64,000 nucleotides of DNA from Sclerodactyla briareus (Eukaryota; Echinodermata; Holothuroidea; Dendrochirotida; Sclerodactylidae). Numbering within the stretch: position 1 is the stretch's first letter; each line of letters opens with the position of its first letter. The translations under genes and the position numbers were made by a program. The notes under the pieces are model-generated. The model was given only the letters and a program-made list of their open reading frames with translations, was not told the origin of the DNA and searched no databases. Location of the stretch: positions 62,001-126,000 of the forward strand of contig JAODTK010005760.1 in NCBI GenBank assembly GCA_026419785.1. Direction: 5' to 3'. Below are positions 33,576 through 44,392 of the stretch, one piece after another.

Positions 33576-36201
33576 TCTTCGCACATTTTTCACGGAATCT
33601 AGCCAGGGCAAAGACTACTCCCTACTCGCACATTCGCTACGACGTCCGCCGATGTCACGTGGGGGGTCAGGGGTAGTGTGGGCACAGAATCGGAGGAGCA
33701 AGCTCCGAGGAATGTCATATCTCCGATCGCCGTCTTTGCAGTTTGCATGCTTCTTCTCTGGATCCTCTTTGTTTCAGGGGCGGCGATCTTCTGTATATAT
33801 CTCATTCGGGAGGACATCTATTACTCGAATTGTATGGCGCCAAGGCCAAGAGGGTGGTCCCCTGGTGTGGGTCCAGGGGCGAAGCCAAGACAATTCATAC
33901 AATCTAGAGGAGCCAGCTCCAACCTATTTTGTGCATTACCAGTGGCCCGTTTTCTTCTCTGGAAAAGGTTTTCGAAATAATTAGGCTAGTAAACTTCCGA
34001 CAACTCCTGACAATCGGTACGGAAAATGCAGCGCCATATGAACGGAGGGTATCGACGAGGTGTGGGCCTTTTCAGAGGGTACCAGAGTACTGCGTAAGGT
34101 GCCCCATAAGCCACTCGTGCATTCTGCAGGGGACCGCAGATCTTCCGACATAAATCCGAAATAAATACCACCGTTTAATATATGGAGCACATATAGAGCC
34201 CTAATGAACAGCCCACGGGGGCACCGAATTTTGGTACTTGCATAGGCTGGGACGGCTATGCTACAGGGGAAGAGGGGAAAACCATGGGAACAGCGCCACC
34301 CCCCCCCCCCCCCCCCCCCATTTCCCCCACACGTCCCTGGTTACGGGCGCCTGTTTTCAAGGAGCATTGTTGATCCAAAATTAATAGACAAAATTAACTG
34401 TAATTGGAAGGCTCAATACACTCTTAAGGTGACACAAACGGGACTTACGGCGGCTCGGTAGGGGCCAATTCTGAACTCTAAATAAACGTCACCTCTTATT
34501 GTTTATTAGCAATGTCCGTCAACCAGAATTGGAGAGCGAGGGGTGGGCGAAACCATGCCCAATAGGAGCAGTGATTTTTATGTTTGCACATGGCAGTGGT
34601 CTGGCCTGAACCCGCGCTCGCAGTGAAGAATTATCATGCCCTAACGTGGGTGCGGGCTGGTGGGTATGATTTTTATAAGGCTAAATAGCTCGATATATCC
34701 AAACTCATTCCCACGAAGAGGGGCACATTTTCTTCGCGAGGGAGGGGCACTTTCGCTATTTTTTTTCCGAAAAAATGGCCCCATTCCCTTCCCCGTCTCT
34801 CTCCCCTGGGGGGGTCCCGAGCAGTAAAGATCAATGTGGTGGACAGAAATTGAAATGGTATGTATGGAGGCCCTCATAAAGTGGAGCCCTGACCACCGAT
34901 GGTTGGCCCTTGTGTCTATGGCAATGGAGGCTATGGCTTTATGTGATGTCCGGAAAATATCGGGAGGCTTTTTTTCGTCATTCTTGTTCTCGACCTCACA
35001 GGAAAAAATCACGTACTACTAAACCATTAATACTTACCTGATGAAATTCGAGGAGGAACAAACATAGCACAGCAATATTCAACGGAAAAGAACCATTGCG
35101 GGCTAAAAGATCTAGGATAAAGTAGAGGGAAAGAAAGAAGAAGGGCCATGGTATGCACCAAAACACAGAACCATTTCACCACCGCCCCCGTTCCCTCCCC
35201 ACTCTCCATCCCCATAGTCGTGGGTAGTACGACGACTGGGGCAGGAAGATTTGCGATAGTATAAAATTCCGTGCTTGTAATTGACCAAACACACATGACA
35301 GTATCCATGTGAATTGTCGTCTTTTTGTCGATGTTATTCACACGATTTCGATTCTATATTGCCTATATGAGTGAGGTGACGGATGAATGAAAGAGAGACA
35401 ACAAGTATTGTGGATGAAATGGATATAGTCCGGTCAATATCCAGGGCCCAACAATTCGGCCCTGTATAGGAGCTAATCGGATTTGGCCAGTTGCTAGAGT
35501 ACGTAAAACCTTTGTCAGTTGTCACTGTTTCAGCCTGGACAGTTTCATTTCATTGCGCGTGGTTGGCGCCATTTTTGATAGGCTTTAATTCCTTTCCATG
35601 GGTGAGAACATAGCTGTGACTAGGGCGATTCCGTTAATTGGTGTTGCGTTGTCATATCTACTGTTTACCGCCTGGTGCCGGGAATTCGTTCTTTTTGTTA
35701 AGACGAGTATTACATGCAACACTCACCAGTATACGGTATCAAAGTGATCGTCACGTAGAAGGCAACGTGCGAGGAAGGAAAGCTGGCTATCCGGGTTGTT
35801 TTGTGATCATCAATTTTCTCTTGAGTTGTGTTCTAGTAAGATATTTTTTGTTTCGCATGATAGGCCTGTGCTACGTTTCTAACCACGCTAGAAGTGTTAT
35901 TGTGGTGCGAGTGAAAAAAACCTCTCAGCAGACGACGACTAGGGAAACGTTGGAGCCGGTTGTCCAGTGGCCCTGTGGCAGTGACGTCAAGGTTAGCTAC
36001 TCAGGTCGCACTTTTCGCGGGAATTTCATGAACCTCAGCGTCACTATGGTCAGTCTGATTCTCTTCTTTGTAGAAGAAAACAGCTATACCGCATTGGAGA
36101 TTTACCACCGATCTATAACGAGGAGGCTACTTTATACGGAGCAAATATACCAGGATTGCAGACATTCCCAATTCAACAAAGCTATTAAAATAACTCACTT
36201 A

Positions 36202-36841
36202 TGCTGCGTTCCATTTACCTCGTGAATATCGTGATCACGACTTTCCCACTCGTGAATTGCGTTCCAGTAAACAAGTCGTGAAAATGGGAATACAAGATGG
36301 CGGCCTACATGGGCGAAATTAAAAACACCCCGTATTGTACAACCATTGGAATAAAGAAGATTTAGTAGTAGTGTTTTCACTGGTTCTATAATAATCATCA
36401 ATATCAATTAGATCGAAAGTTAAAATTGGAATTTGAACATTTATGGCAACTTTCGAAAATCGAAAGTTTAACGATAAACGTTACTGCACTGGGTATTGGT
36501 TGCGCGAAAAGCACTCGATCGCCGACGTTCGGCGAACAGCCTTCTGGTCCGAAATTTTGCTATTTATAGAATTGATTCGCAACTAACTGTAGTGATTGTT
36601 TTCTGAATGCTCTCATCTTCGAGAATATTGACCTGAATTATTCATTTGTACATGGGATACTTTCTATTTGGCTTCGACTTTTCAACTCAGTTGGTCGAAT
36701 GTCCGCCATCTTGGATTACAAGTCGTGAAGTCGAGATGCTATTCGGAATTCCCACTTCACCACTGTGATCACGACTTGTGTACAAATGGAACGGTCGAGA
36801 AGTCGTGTACACCGTGATCACGAGGTAAATGGAACGCAGCA
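36202..36841. mobile_element. MITE, 640 bp, with TTA target duplication
   Basis: The left end TGCTGCGTTCCATTTACCTC, continuing GTGA (24 bases), is a perfect inverted match to the right end. The similarity extends imperfectly inward through GTGATCACGAC and an AAGATGGCGG/CCGCCATCTT pair. TTA directly flanks both sides (36199-36201 and 36842-36844). A 3-bp TTA/TAA duplication is characteristic of PIF/Harbinger transposons. No transposase is encoded, so it would be non-autonomous. Superfamily assignment is an inference from the target site. Confidence 0.85.
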
Positions 36842-36844
36842 TTA

Positions 36845-37690
36845 CGACCAATGCTAGAAACGAGTAAAATGTTAGTTTACTGCGATCGAGGCACCATAAC
36901 ATCCGCCATCGGAGCCCAGCCTTGCGATATCTTGACGCGGTACGTATGGCAGTACGATGGCCGGTGTGGGCGACATCATGCAAGCGAGCCCGGTGAGTAC
37001 TCGACATGTACATCAGTACATACCCAGAGAATAACTCAACAATATCACATTCCGTGTCAATTTCCTGCCATGCCAATCCCTTCCATGATATCATTTTCTG
37101 AAGATAGTATAACGCTCAGTTTTGTTAGTACGACCGACCGGGTTGGAAAGGCTACAAAGTGATATCCGTACCGGTACTTTTGTGTGTGGTTGTAGTTGCA
37201 TTTCAAGTTGGCCTATCTATAGTCTACAAGGAAAACCATTTCAACGACAAGAAGAGTGAATTACTGTAATGACTGCAGGGTTATTAGTTGGTAAAACAGG
37301 CCGCCGTGTCTCAACAGGTTCAAAAGAGTTTGGGTTGATATTGTCGACGTGTATTTATTTCAGGGGATAGCTTGTGTAGCATGTATCCGCTCGCAACACC
37401 GGCGAATAGTGGACGGTGACATGACATCACGACAAATATCGTCTCTTAGGATAACTAATTAAACATTATCCCATTATATAATATTATTATGGGTTATACT
37501 TCAGACGTAGGACGAGAATCAGTATATCTAATCCGAATTTTTTGTGTGCTTTTCAAAAATATGAATGCTATGACCTAAGGAAATGTGTGGCGTGGGCGTA
37601 ATAAATGAGGGCCGTTACCAGCAGTACAAATGATTTCGATTTTTCTTTCTAAATTGTGAATGGTGCAGCAAAATATTTTAAGCTTGTACG
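36845..37690. other. Spacer between MITE and 167-bp array
   Basis: No gene or repeat is recognised. An open frame of 103 codons on the + strand begins inside the MITE end and has no motif. Confidence 0.4.
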
Positions 37691-37805
37691 ACTGACACAT
37701 TTTTCATTCCTTGGACGGGAGTCCCAAGGAATCTATGCAGTCACGCCTGGCGTGTGCTAGTATGTGTGTGTGTATGTGCGTATGTGGTGTATGTAACGCC
37801 TACCT
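37690..37805. repeat. Leader module of a dispersed repeat
   Basis: It contains CATTCCTTGG...GGAATCTATGCAGTCA, then a TG-rich stretch and ACGCC. The same leader order precedes the modules at 43.58 and 45.79 kb. Here it leads directly into the 167-bp tandem array. Confidence 0.7.
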
Positions 37806-39256
37806 TGTAATCAGGTCAAGTCAAAAATTCCTGGTGGGATCAAGTTCAAACTTGGTGGGTGTGCTTCCCATGATGAGTACATGAACGCTATTTATTGTTG
37901 TATGAGTAGGGGATCATTTTTGGGCAAAGACTGGAAACTTGTGAAATTCAGGTATTTTGGGCACTTTTACCTTGTAATCAGGCAAAGTCAAACATGCCTG
38001 GTGGGATCAAGTTCAAACTTGGTGGGTGTGCTTCCCATGATGAGTACATGAACGCTATTTATTGTTGTATGAGTAGGGGGCCAATTTTGGGCAAAGAGTG
38101 GAAACTTGTGAAATTCAGGTATTTTGGGCACTTTTACCTTGTGATCAGGCAAAGTCAAACATGCCTGGTGGGATCAAGTTCAAACTTGGTGGGTGTGCTT
38201 CCCATGATGAGTACATGAACGCTATTTATTGTTGTATGAGTAGGGGGCCAATTTTGGGCAAAGAGTGGGAAACTTGTGAAATTCTGGTATTTTGGGCACT
38301 TTTACCTTGTGATCAGGCTATGTCCAACATGCCTGGTGGGATCAAGTTCAAACTTGGTGGGTGTGCTTCCCATGATGAGTACATGAACGCTATTTATTGT
38401 TGTATGAGTAGGGGGCCAATTTTGGGCAAAAAGTGGGAAACTTGTGAAATTCAGGTATTTTGGGCACTTTTACCTTGTGATCAGGCTATGTCCAACATGC
38501 CTGGTGGGATCAAGTTCAAACTTGGTGGGTGTGCTTCCCATGATGAGTACATGAACGCTATTTATTGTTGTATGAGTAGGGGATCATTTTTGGGCAAAGA
38601 CTGGAAACTTGTGAAATTCTGGTATTTTGGGCACTTTTACCTTGTGATCAGGCAAAGTCAAACATGCCTGGTGGGATCAAGTTCAACTTGGTGGGTGTGC
38701 TTCCCATGATGAGTACATGAACGCTATTTATTGTTGTATGAGTAGGGGGCCAATTTTGGGCAAAGACTGGAAACTTGTGAAATTCAGGTATTTTGGGCAC
38801 TTTTACCTTGTGATCAGGCAAAGTCAAACATGCCTGGTGGGATCAAGTTCAAACTTGGTGGGTGTGCTTCCCATGATGAGTACATGAACGCTATTTATTG
38901 TTGTATGAGTAGGGGATCATTTTTGGGCAAAGACTGGAAACTTGTGAAATTCAGGTATTTTGGGCACTTTTACCTTGTGATCAGGCAAAGTCAAACATGC
39001 CTGGTGGGATCAAGTTCAAACTTGGTGGGTGTGCTTCCCATGATGAGTACATGAACGCTATTTATTGTTGTATGAGTAGGGGATCATTTTTGGGCAAAGA
39101 CTGGAAACTTGTGAAATTCTGGTATTTTGGGCACTTTTACCTTGTGATCAGGCAAAGTCAAACATGCCTGGTGGGATCAAGTTCAACTTGGTGGGTGTGC
39201 TTCCCATGATGAGTAATGAACACTATTTTTGTTGTATGAGTAGGGGCTCAATTTTA
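37806..39256. repeat. Tandem array, nine copies of a 167-bp unit
   Basis: The landmark CTGGTGGGATCAAGTTCAA begins at 37831, 37998, 38165, 38333, 38501, 38668, 38834, 39001 and 39168, giving spacings of 166-168 bases. Copies are nearly identical; variants include GGATCATTTTTGG versus GGGCCAATTTTGG and CAAAGTC versus CTATGTCC. Two 168-base units (56 codons each) keep one frame open for 203 codons, but most units are 167 bases and rotate the frame, so coding is unlikely. The last copy is more diverged. Confidence 0.97.
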
Positions 39257-39423
39257 GGTAGTACCGTATGCATGCATGCAGCCAGCTACCTTCGCAGTAA
39301 CGGCCGGTCGTGGGATGTGTTTCTCTCTTTTGCACGTCGGCAAAATCGGATAATGCATTGGGTAGCAGTTTCGTTTCTGCGCTTGTAAATTACTCCTGTC
39401 TACCAGTACCAAAGTACCAACGG

Positions 39424-39452
39424 TGATCGTATCGTATCGCACAAGTGTGAAC
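39424..39452. repeat. Solo inverted-repeat end related to the next element
   Basis: GATCGTATCGTATCGCACAA followed by GTGTGAAC is the reverse complement of the left end of the element at 39733. It faces it about 280 bases away. Confidence 0.6.
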
Positions 39453-39732
39453 TTCAATCCTAATTCGTATATCGCAGAATTGGTACCCGACAGTCTAGCA
39501 AACGTTCCTGCGGTACACCAGAGCAGGCTACAGCCTATACAGTACATTGGCATGGAAGTTGGAACTAGATTCAGCCTAGGTCCAGGCCCCACTTCAGCCT
39601 GACACACCAATTTTGGGGTTATTTCCGACACACATTCAACGTTGTAACGTGACCCGGGCCCAGGAGGGTAGGCTAGAGATTTTTTCATATCACTTCTCAT
39701 TTCAAGATGAGGCAGTTTCGATGGTTTAAGTG

Positions 39733-41245
39733 CTGTTCACACTTGTGCGATACGATACGATACGATAACTTTATCGGATGGAGTGTTGACACGTCTCGAC
39801 GCCTATCATAACAGAAAGTTCTCCCCTTTTGTCGCTTCAGGTAAATGAATAGCCTGGTCGGCAGAATTTTGAATACCAAGAATTGTAATTTCAAAGCAAT
39901 TCGAAGCTTGTGTCTCTCTCAGTACTGATAGGAGGCGTGAATGGTGTCTATCGACCCATTCCGAAGCAAACAACAACAGTTACACCCTCTTCTTTAGTCG
40001 TGGAGACATCATGTGCAAATAGGGGCACCGAATTAAACCGTTTTCTGTGCATTACTGAACTTATTCCATACAAATTACTTCACGATCCACTCTACCCAAA
40101 CACAACCAATCACGGGAGCGCATACCTGGGTGGCACTAAGCCAGGCGCAGTTCCACAGGAGGGGAGGGGGACTTTGAGGCTCAAGCCCCCCCCCCCCCTC
40201 AAAAATGTGCTCATCCCCCTCCCCCCCCAAAAAGAAGAGAAAAAAACGCCCGAGGGTGTTGATATGTTCATGTTGAATATGCGTATTGGCATATTGAACT
40301 AACATAGGCGTCCTGCCTCCTTCTACCCCCTTAGGCCTACCCTGATTCTCAGATCACATTTTCTTGGGATAGCCAGGTTACGCCTTCTCCTCAATATTAT
40401 GAAAGTAAATTATTTCTCATATTCTCGTGAAGTCGAGTACATAGGTCGCCTGTGCAGTAGTAGTGTCAACTGTCAGGTCGACAACCACGCTTCGCCCATT
40501 CCCGTACTTTGCGTACACACGGTGCACAGTGTTAGTGTACACCACAGTGTAGTGAAATGTTGGTGTACCTACTAGCTTTATCCAGATGCTACACCCAATC
40601 ATTACTTTACTCAAGTGAGCAGTCTGTTATCGGATCAATTAGTCCAATCACGCAATCAATCGGTGTGCTGTGCTAACCAATGTCCTGATGAAATTTCGAC
40701 TACTGCACTCATCAATGATCTGATAAGCAATTCGTAGTCCTAACCATGAATGTTCAAAGGAAACCGCCCGTTTAGGTGATGAATCAATTCCACACCTTGA
40801 CACGGGCATGGTTTCGTGTTCTGCTGCGAATCTGGTGACCTGATCGGTTAACAGCTCCTATGAGACTAACAACTCCGTAAACAAAATGTGCCACTGGCAG
40901 GCTAACCGGTGTGAACAAGGACACCCCCCCATTAATGATTCTTGTAGCGCAGTAACCCATGGATATCATATTAATACTTTTTTTACAGAACACTTTTCAC
41001 AAAAAAGGGGAGGGGGGACTTTACAACCGGGCCTGCACTTGGCTGCACCCACCCGCCGCTTTATTCACCCAGCCTCATATGAAGCAATGTGGACCAGGCT
41101 TGTGGGCTTGTCGCTTCCCCCAAGGCATCATGGATTCGAACAATTTCGAAGAATTGTTTCGTCGGCGTAGATCCCATGAAAGTAAATCTATTTTCAACTT
41201 GACGGCCCGATAAATTTTATCGTTATCGTATCGCACTGTGAACAG
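39733..41245. mobile_element. 1.5-kb element with GATAC-rich inverted ends
   Basis: The left end CTGTTCACACTTGTGCGATA, with further ACGATAC repeats and ACTTTATCGG, matches the reverse complement of the right end, which reads CTGTTCACAGTGCGATACGA, then TAACGATAAAATTTATCGG. The match is imperfect over about 40 bases. No clear target-site duplication was found, and the interior has poly-C tracts and no transposase motif. It is probably a non-autonomous DNA transposon of unassigned superfamily. Confidence 0.65.
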
Positions 41246-42020
41246 ATCTTACAATTCACACATTGTATTTGTCCATTACCAAATGTTACAGGTTTGTATG
41301 TTAGTTTGTATCTAATCTCAGTAGTTGCTAATAGAAATGGTGGAAGACATTTACAAAGTGCCGCTTGTTTTAAGTCTGCATGGTAGGGGTCCGATTCTTC
41401 CCAGTTTAAAAATTATATCATTGATTATTAATTAATCAGGCCGGACTCCGGCCTTCGGGATGGTGGGCCTCGCCTTGAGCGAGATGCGTCAGCCTTGGCC
41501 TTGGAAGTAGAGCCTAGACCACAACACATCCTATATTATAATACTGGGCCGAACATGGCATAGATATAGCCAACGTCCGAAACTCATCCCTAGGAGCACT
41601 TTGTGTTAGAAGTCAATGGGAGCAAGCCAGAAAAAAATATTATGTCCACTCATTTGGGGTGGTATCACCACCAAATCCTGATATTTTGTTCTTGTTATTC
41701 TTTGTTTGTTACCCCCCTTTTCCAAAACAACATGAAAAAGTGATTGATTTTTACAACTTCCAAGATCAAGCAATTATTCTATTAAACGGCTCATTTGAGT
41801 TAGAAAAATCGGATTTTTATAATAATTTTTGTGCCACACTGCGTATGCATAAGGATGGTGTTGGATTTTGAATGGGGTGCAGAGTAGTGTTTAAAAACAT
41901 TCTTAAAATGTTGCGTGCCATTTTCCACCACAAAATTGATCCACTCAATTCAATTTTGAGTGCTACTCAGCAGTCCGGCTATTGTTATTAAATTGGGTTA
42001 AAAAATGCCTAAAGACAGCA
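41246..42020. other. Spacer, nothing recognised
   Basis: A short palindromic GGCCGGACTCCGGCC lies near 41440. A 70-codon open frame (41659-41871) has no motif. Confidence 0.4.
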
Positions 42021-42675
42021 ATGACAATGTGTTTCATTTCTATGAACTATGTCAACCAAGTCCATTTTCCAACTATCAACAGTGCTCTTTCTCTCCAGGT
42101 TTTTGTTAGTTGATTCCAAGTAGTGGACAGGGTCGAGATCAACTGTCACTCAGGCAAGTCGCTTCAAAAGCGGACTTGCCCTGTCATTATATCCCAGCAG
42201 AATGGAAGTGTCCGGGGATATGATAGTTTTGGGGATGTAGCCGCCGCCGTCTCCGCCGCGTCTCCGCCAGCCGTCTCCGTTGCCGTCTCCGCCGCCGTCT
42301 CGCCGCCGGGTCTCCGCCGCCGTCTCTGCCGCCCTGCCGCCCTGGCCTGAGCAATGACAATGTGTTTCTATTTCTATGAAACTATGCAACCAAGTCAAGT
42401 TCCAACTTTCAACCGTGATATTACTCCAGGTTTTTGGTAGTTGAGTACGAACGTAGTGGAACAGGGTCTGACATCAACTTGTCACTTCAGGCAAGGTCGC
42501 TTCAAAAAGAGAGACTTGCCCTGCATTATATCCCCGCGCATGGCAAGTGTCCGGGATATTATAGTTTGCATGGGGACTGTAGCCGCGCCGCTCTCCGCCG
42601 CCGGCTCCGCAGCAGTCTCCGCCGCCCGTCCCTTGCCGCCCTCTCCGCCGCCGTCTCCGGCCGCCGGAAACTGTA
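42021..42675. repeat. 333-bp tandem duplication ending in CCGCCGTCT minisatellites
   Basis: GACAATGTGTTTC begins at 42023 and again at 42356. The copies share CAGGTTTTTG(T/G)TAGTTGA and an AGTGGA(A)CAGGGTC word. Next is a hairpin-forming stretch with GGCAAGTC and GACTTGCC, then ATTATATCCC and AAGTGTCCGGG. Each copy ends in an irregular GCCGCCGTCTCCGCC-type GC-rich tract (about 42240-42350 and 42580-42665). Open frames through the GC tracts are repetitive and not credible proteins. Confidence 0.93.
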
Positions 42676-42779
42676 GCCGTTAGCCCAATAATATACTCTT
42701 CAACGCTTTATCTGATTGATCCGAAACTGGTAACATGTCCCGCCCCAGTGAAATCTCGGAAATAGTTCGAAATGTCAGC

Positions 42780-43220
42780 ATCAAGCATGTTGATGCCCTC
42801 TTTTTGCAGGAACGCCAAAAAATACCGATTTGATCGAGTCAGACGAAATTGGGGGGGGGCCATCAAGTTGGTCCCGAAAACATGACGGAGTCACCGGAGG
42901 TCAAAGTTGTGTTGTGTGTTTTTTGGCGGAAGGAACAGAAATTGTCACGATTCACACAAAACTTGGTGGGTGGGGACAACAGTTTGTCCGAATAACGACG
43001 TTGATTTCAAGGTCACCAGAGGTCAAATTTTCGTTTCTCCCTAATTTTTCTAACTCGGATTGAATTAAAAATTGATGGATGTAGATGTTGTCAAGTCCCA
43101 AACACGTGTCTTGTCTTGACTCTAAAATGGAGGTCTTATGGGTGTTAGAACTTCTTCCCAATGATGCTCAAAAGCGGGGGGATATAAACGCGGCGGGTTT
43201 ACCCGTCACACATGTCTGGT
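42780..43220. repeat. Dispersed AGGTCA-family repeat
   Basis: It contains AACTTGGTGGGTGGGGACAA, two clusters of AGGTCA half-sites with four-base spacing (42888-42903 degenerate, 43010-43025 perfect), then at about 43155 GATGCTCAAAAGCGGGGGGA and a GCGGCGGGTTTACCCG stretch. Related to 18.5, 20.2 and 43.6-44.3 kb. Confidence 0.6.
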
Positions 43221-43569
43221 TGTTCACTTTCCATCAAAGGATAACAACTGATACAGTAATCCCTATTATACCATTATTGTGTTTTCTCATATTGCAGTGC
43301 AATTCCAGCTATGTTTTCAGGTCCCTTATTAGGAGTGTGGTTAGGCCGTACATTATTTTGGTATATAGCTATTCCCATGAATAAGTGTACCAGTCTGCAA
43401 TAGAAAGGGCAATTGCAGTTTTTTGTCAATTCACTGGTCATAAAACGGCGTAGTTTATCACAACTGCTCTATTTCATTTTAATAGCTGTTGGTAATCCAA
43501 GCAATTTTCACGAAATTAACTGAAAATCAGCACAATTTATTTATCCAAAAATATGACATTTCTAACGAA
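43221..43569. other. Spacer, nothing recognised
   Basis: AT-rich sequence between two repeat copies, without credible open frames or motifs. Confidence 0.4.
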
Positions 43570-44310
43570 GCGTTTTTGATTCCCGTGCGAAGTCAGAGGT
43601 AAATCTATGCAGTCAGTCGTGTGTGGGTGTGTGTGTGTGGTGGTTGTGTGTGTGTGGTGTTATGTGTGTGTGTGTGTGACGCCCCAGCTTGTAAACCACG
43701 ATAACTCGATCGGTTCTGGGTAGGTCAGGCTAATACTTGGTATGTGTGTTCACCATGATGAGGTGAATTTTGATCGAAATAGAAAATTTGTGAAAATGTT
43801 GATAATTTTAGCCCATTTGGGCTTGTAACACGATAACTTGACCCCACCTGGAGGATGAGCTCATACGTGGTTGTGTTCCCAGATTGGACATGAATCTATT
43901 GTTTGGGTCAGGTCAGCGGTCTCTGAGGTCACCAGAGGTCAAGTCTGAAAACCCTGTGAAACAGAACGGTTTGGTCTATCAGGTTCAACTTAGGTGTGTA
44001 GCTTCCTTATGGGGAGCTGAACCCATTGTTTGTTGGTGAAGGCCGGGGTGAATGAGGCTCATACTTGGTTTGTGTATTCCCCATGATGACATGAACCCTA
44101 TTGTTTTGGTGAAGGGCGGTGTGAATGAGGCTCATACTTTTGTGTATTCCCCATGATGACATGGAACCCTAATTTGTTTTGGGGTCAGGTTCGGAGCCTT
44201 CAGCGGTTCCCGGAGTTCCAAAGTCTGAAAACCTTGAACGTTTAGTGTGTACTTTCTTACCAAGGGTACAAGAACCCCTATTATTTGGTTGTAAAGATAG
44301 GAATTTGTTC
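43570..44310. repeat. Dispersed AGGTCA-family repeat with internal modules
   Basis: The leader (GATTCC...AATCTATGCAGTCA, a TG tract at about 43620-43678, then GACGCC) is followed by several degenerate modules. Each has a CTTGTAAACACGATAACTCG-like word, a tract like CATACTTGGT(A)TGTGT, CCCATGATGA and a GAACCCTATTGTTT word. A perfect AGGTCACCAGAGGTCA lies at 43926-43941. The module resembles the 167-bp unit at 37.8-39.25 kb in layout. It is non-coding. Confidence 0.7.
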
Positions 44311-44392
44311 AGAACGTTATGTTGCCCATATGAGCTGGTACTATCTCCCATTTGTCCCTTGTGTCTGGCATGGTTGACAGAAACAGTCACGG

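Larger units (their letters stand above)
31556..36198. other. Downstream intergenic region, no recognised gene
   Basis: It contains a poly-C run at about 34299-34319, and GATA-type microsatellites listed separately. A weak internal duplication lies at about 33650-33970 (GAGGAGC(A)AGCTCC words and TTCTTCTCTGGA twice). A 195-codon open frame (35638-36225) runs into the MITE at 36.2 kb and has no motif, so it is not called as a gene. Polyadenylation of the reductase gene should occur near the start of this interval but is not pinpointed. Confidence 0.4.

Noticed and set aside
34641..35012. 123-codon minus-strand frame
   Set aside because: No motif, low-complexity edges and no conserved neighbour; not supported as a gene.
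35638..36225. 195-codon open frame on the + strand
   Set aside because: No recognisable domain, no splice or start context, and its last codons run into the MITE starting at 36202. Best explained as a chance long frame.
38098..38709. Repeat protein of 56-residue units
   Set aside because: Seven of nine units are 166-167 bases and rotate the frame, and the frame exists only across the 168-base variants.
37806..39256. CRISPR-like look of a regular array
   Set aside because: The whole 167-bp unit is repeated with no unique spacers, and the genome is eukaryotic.
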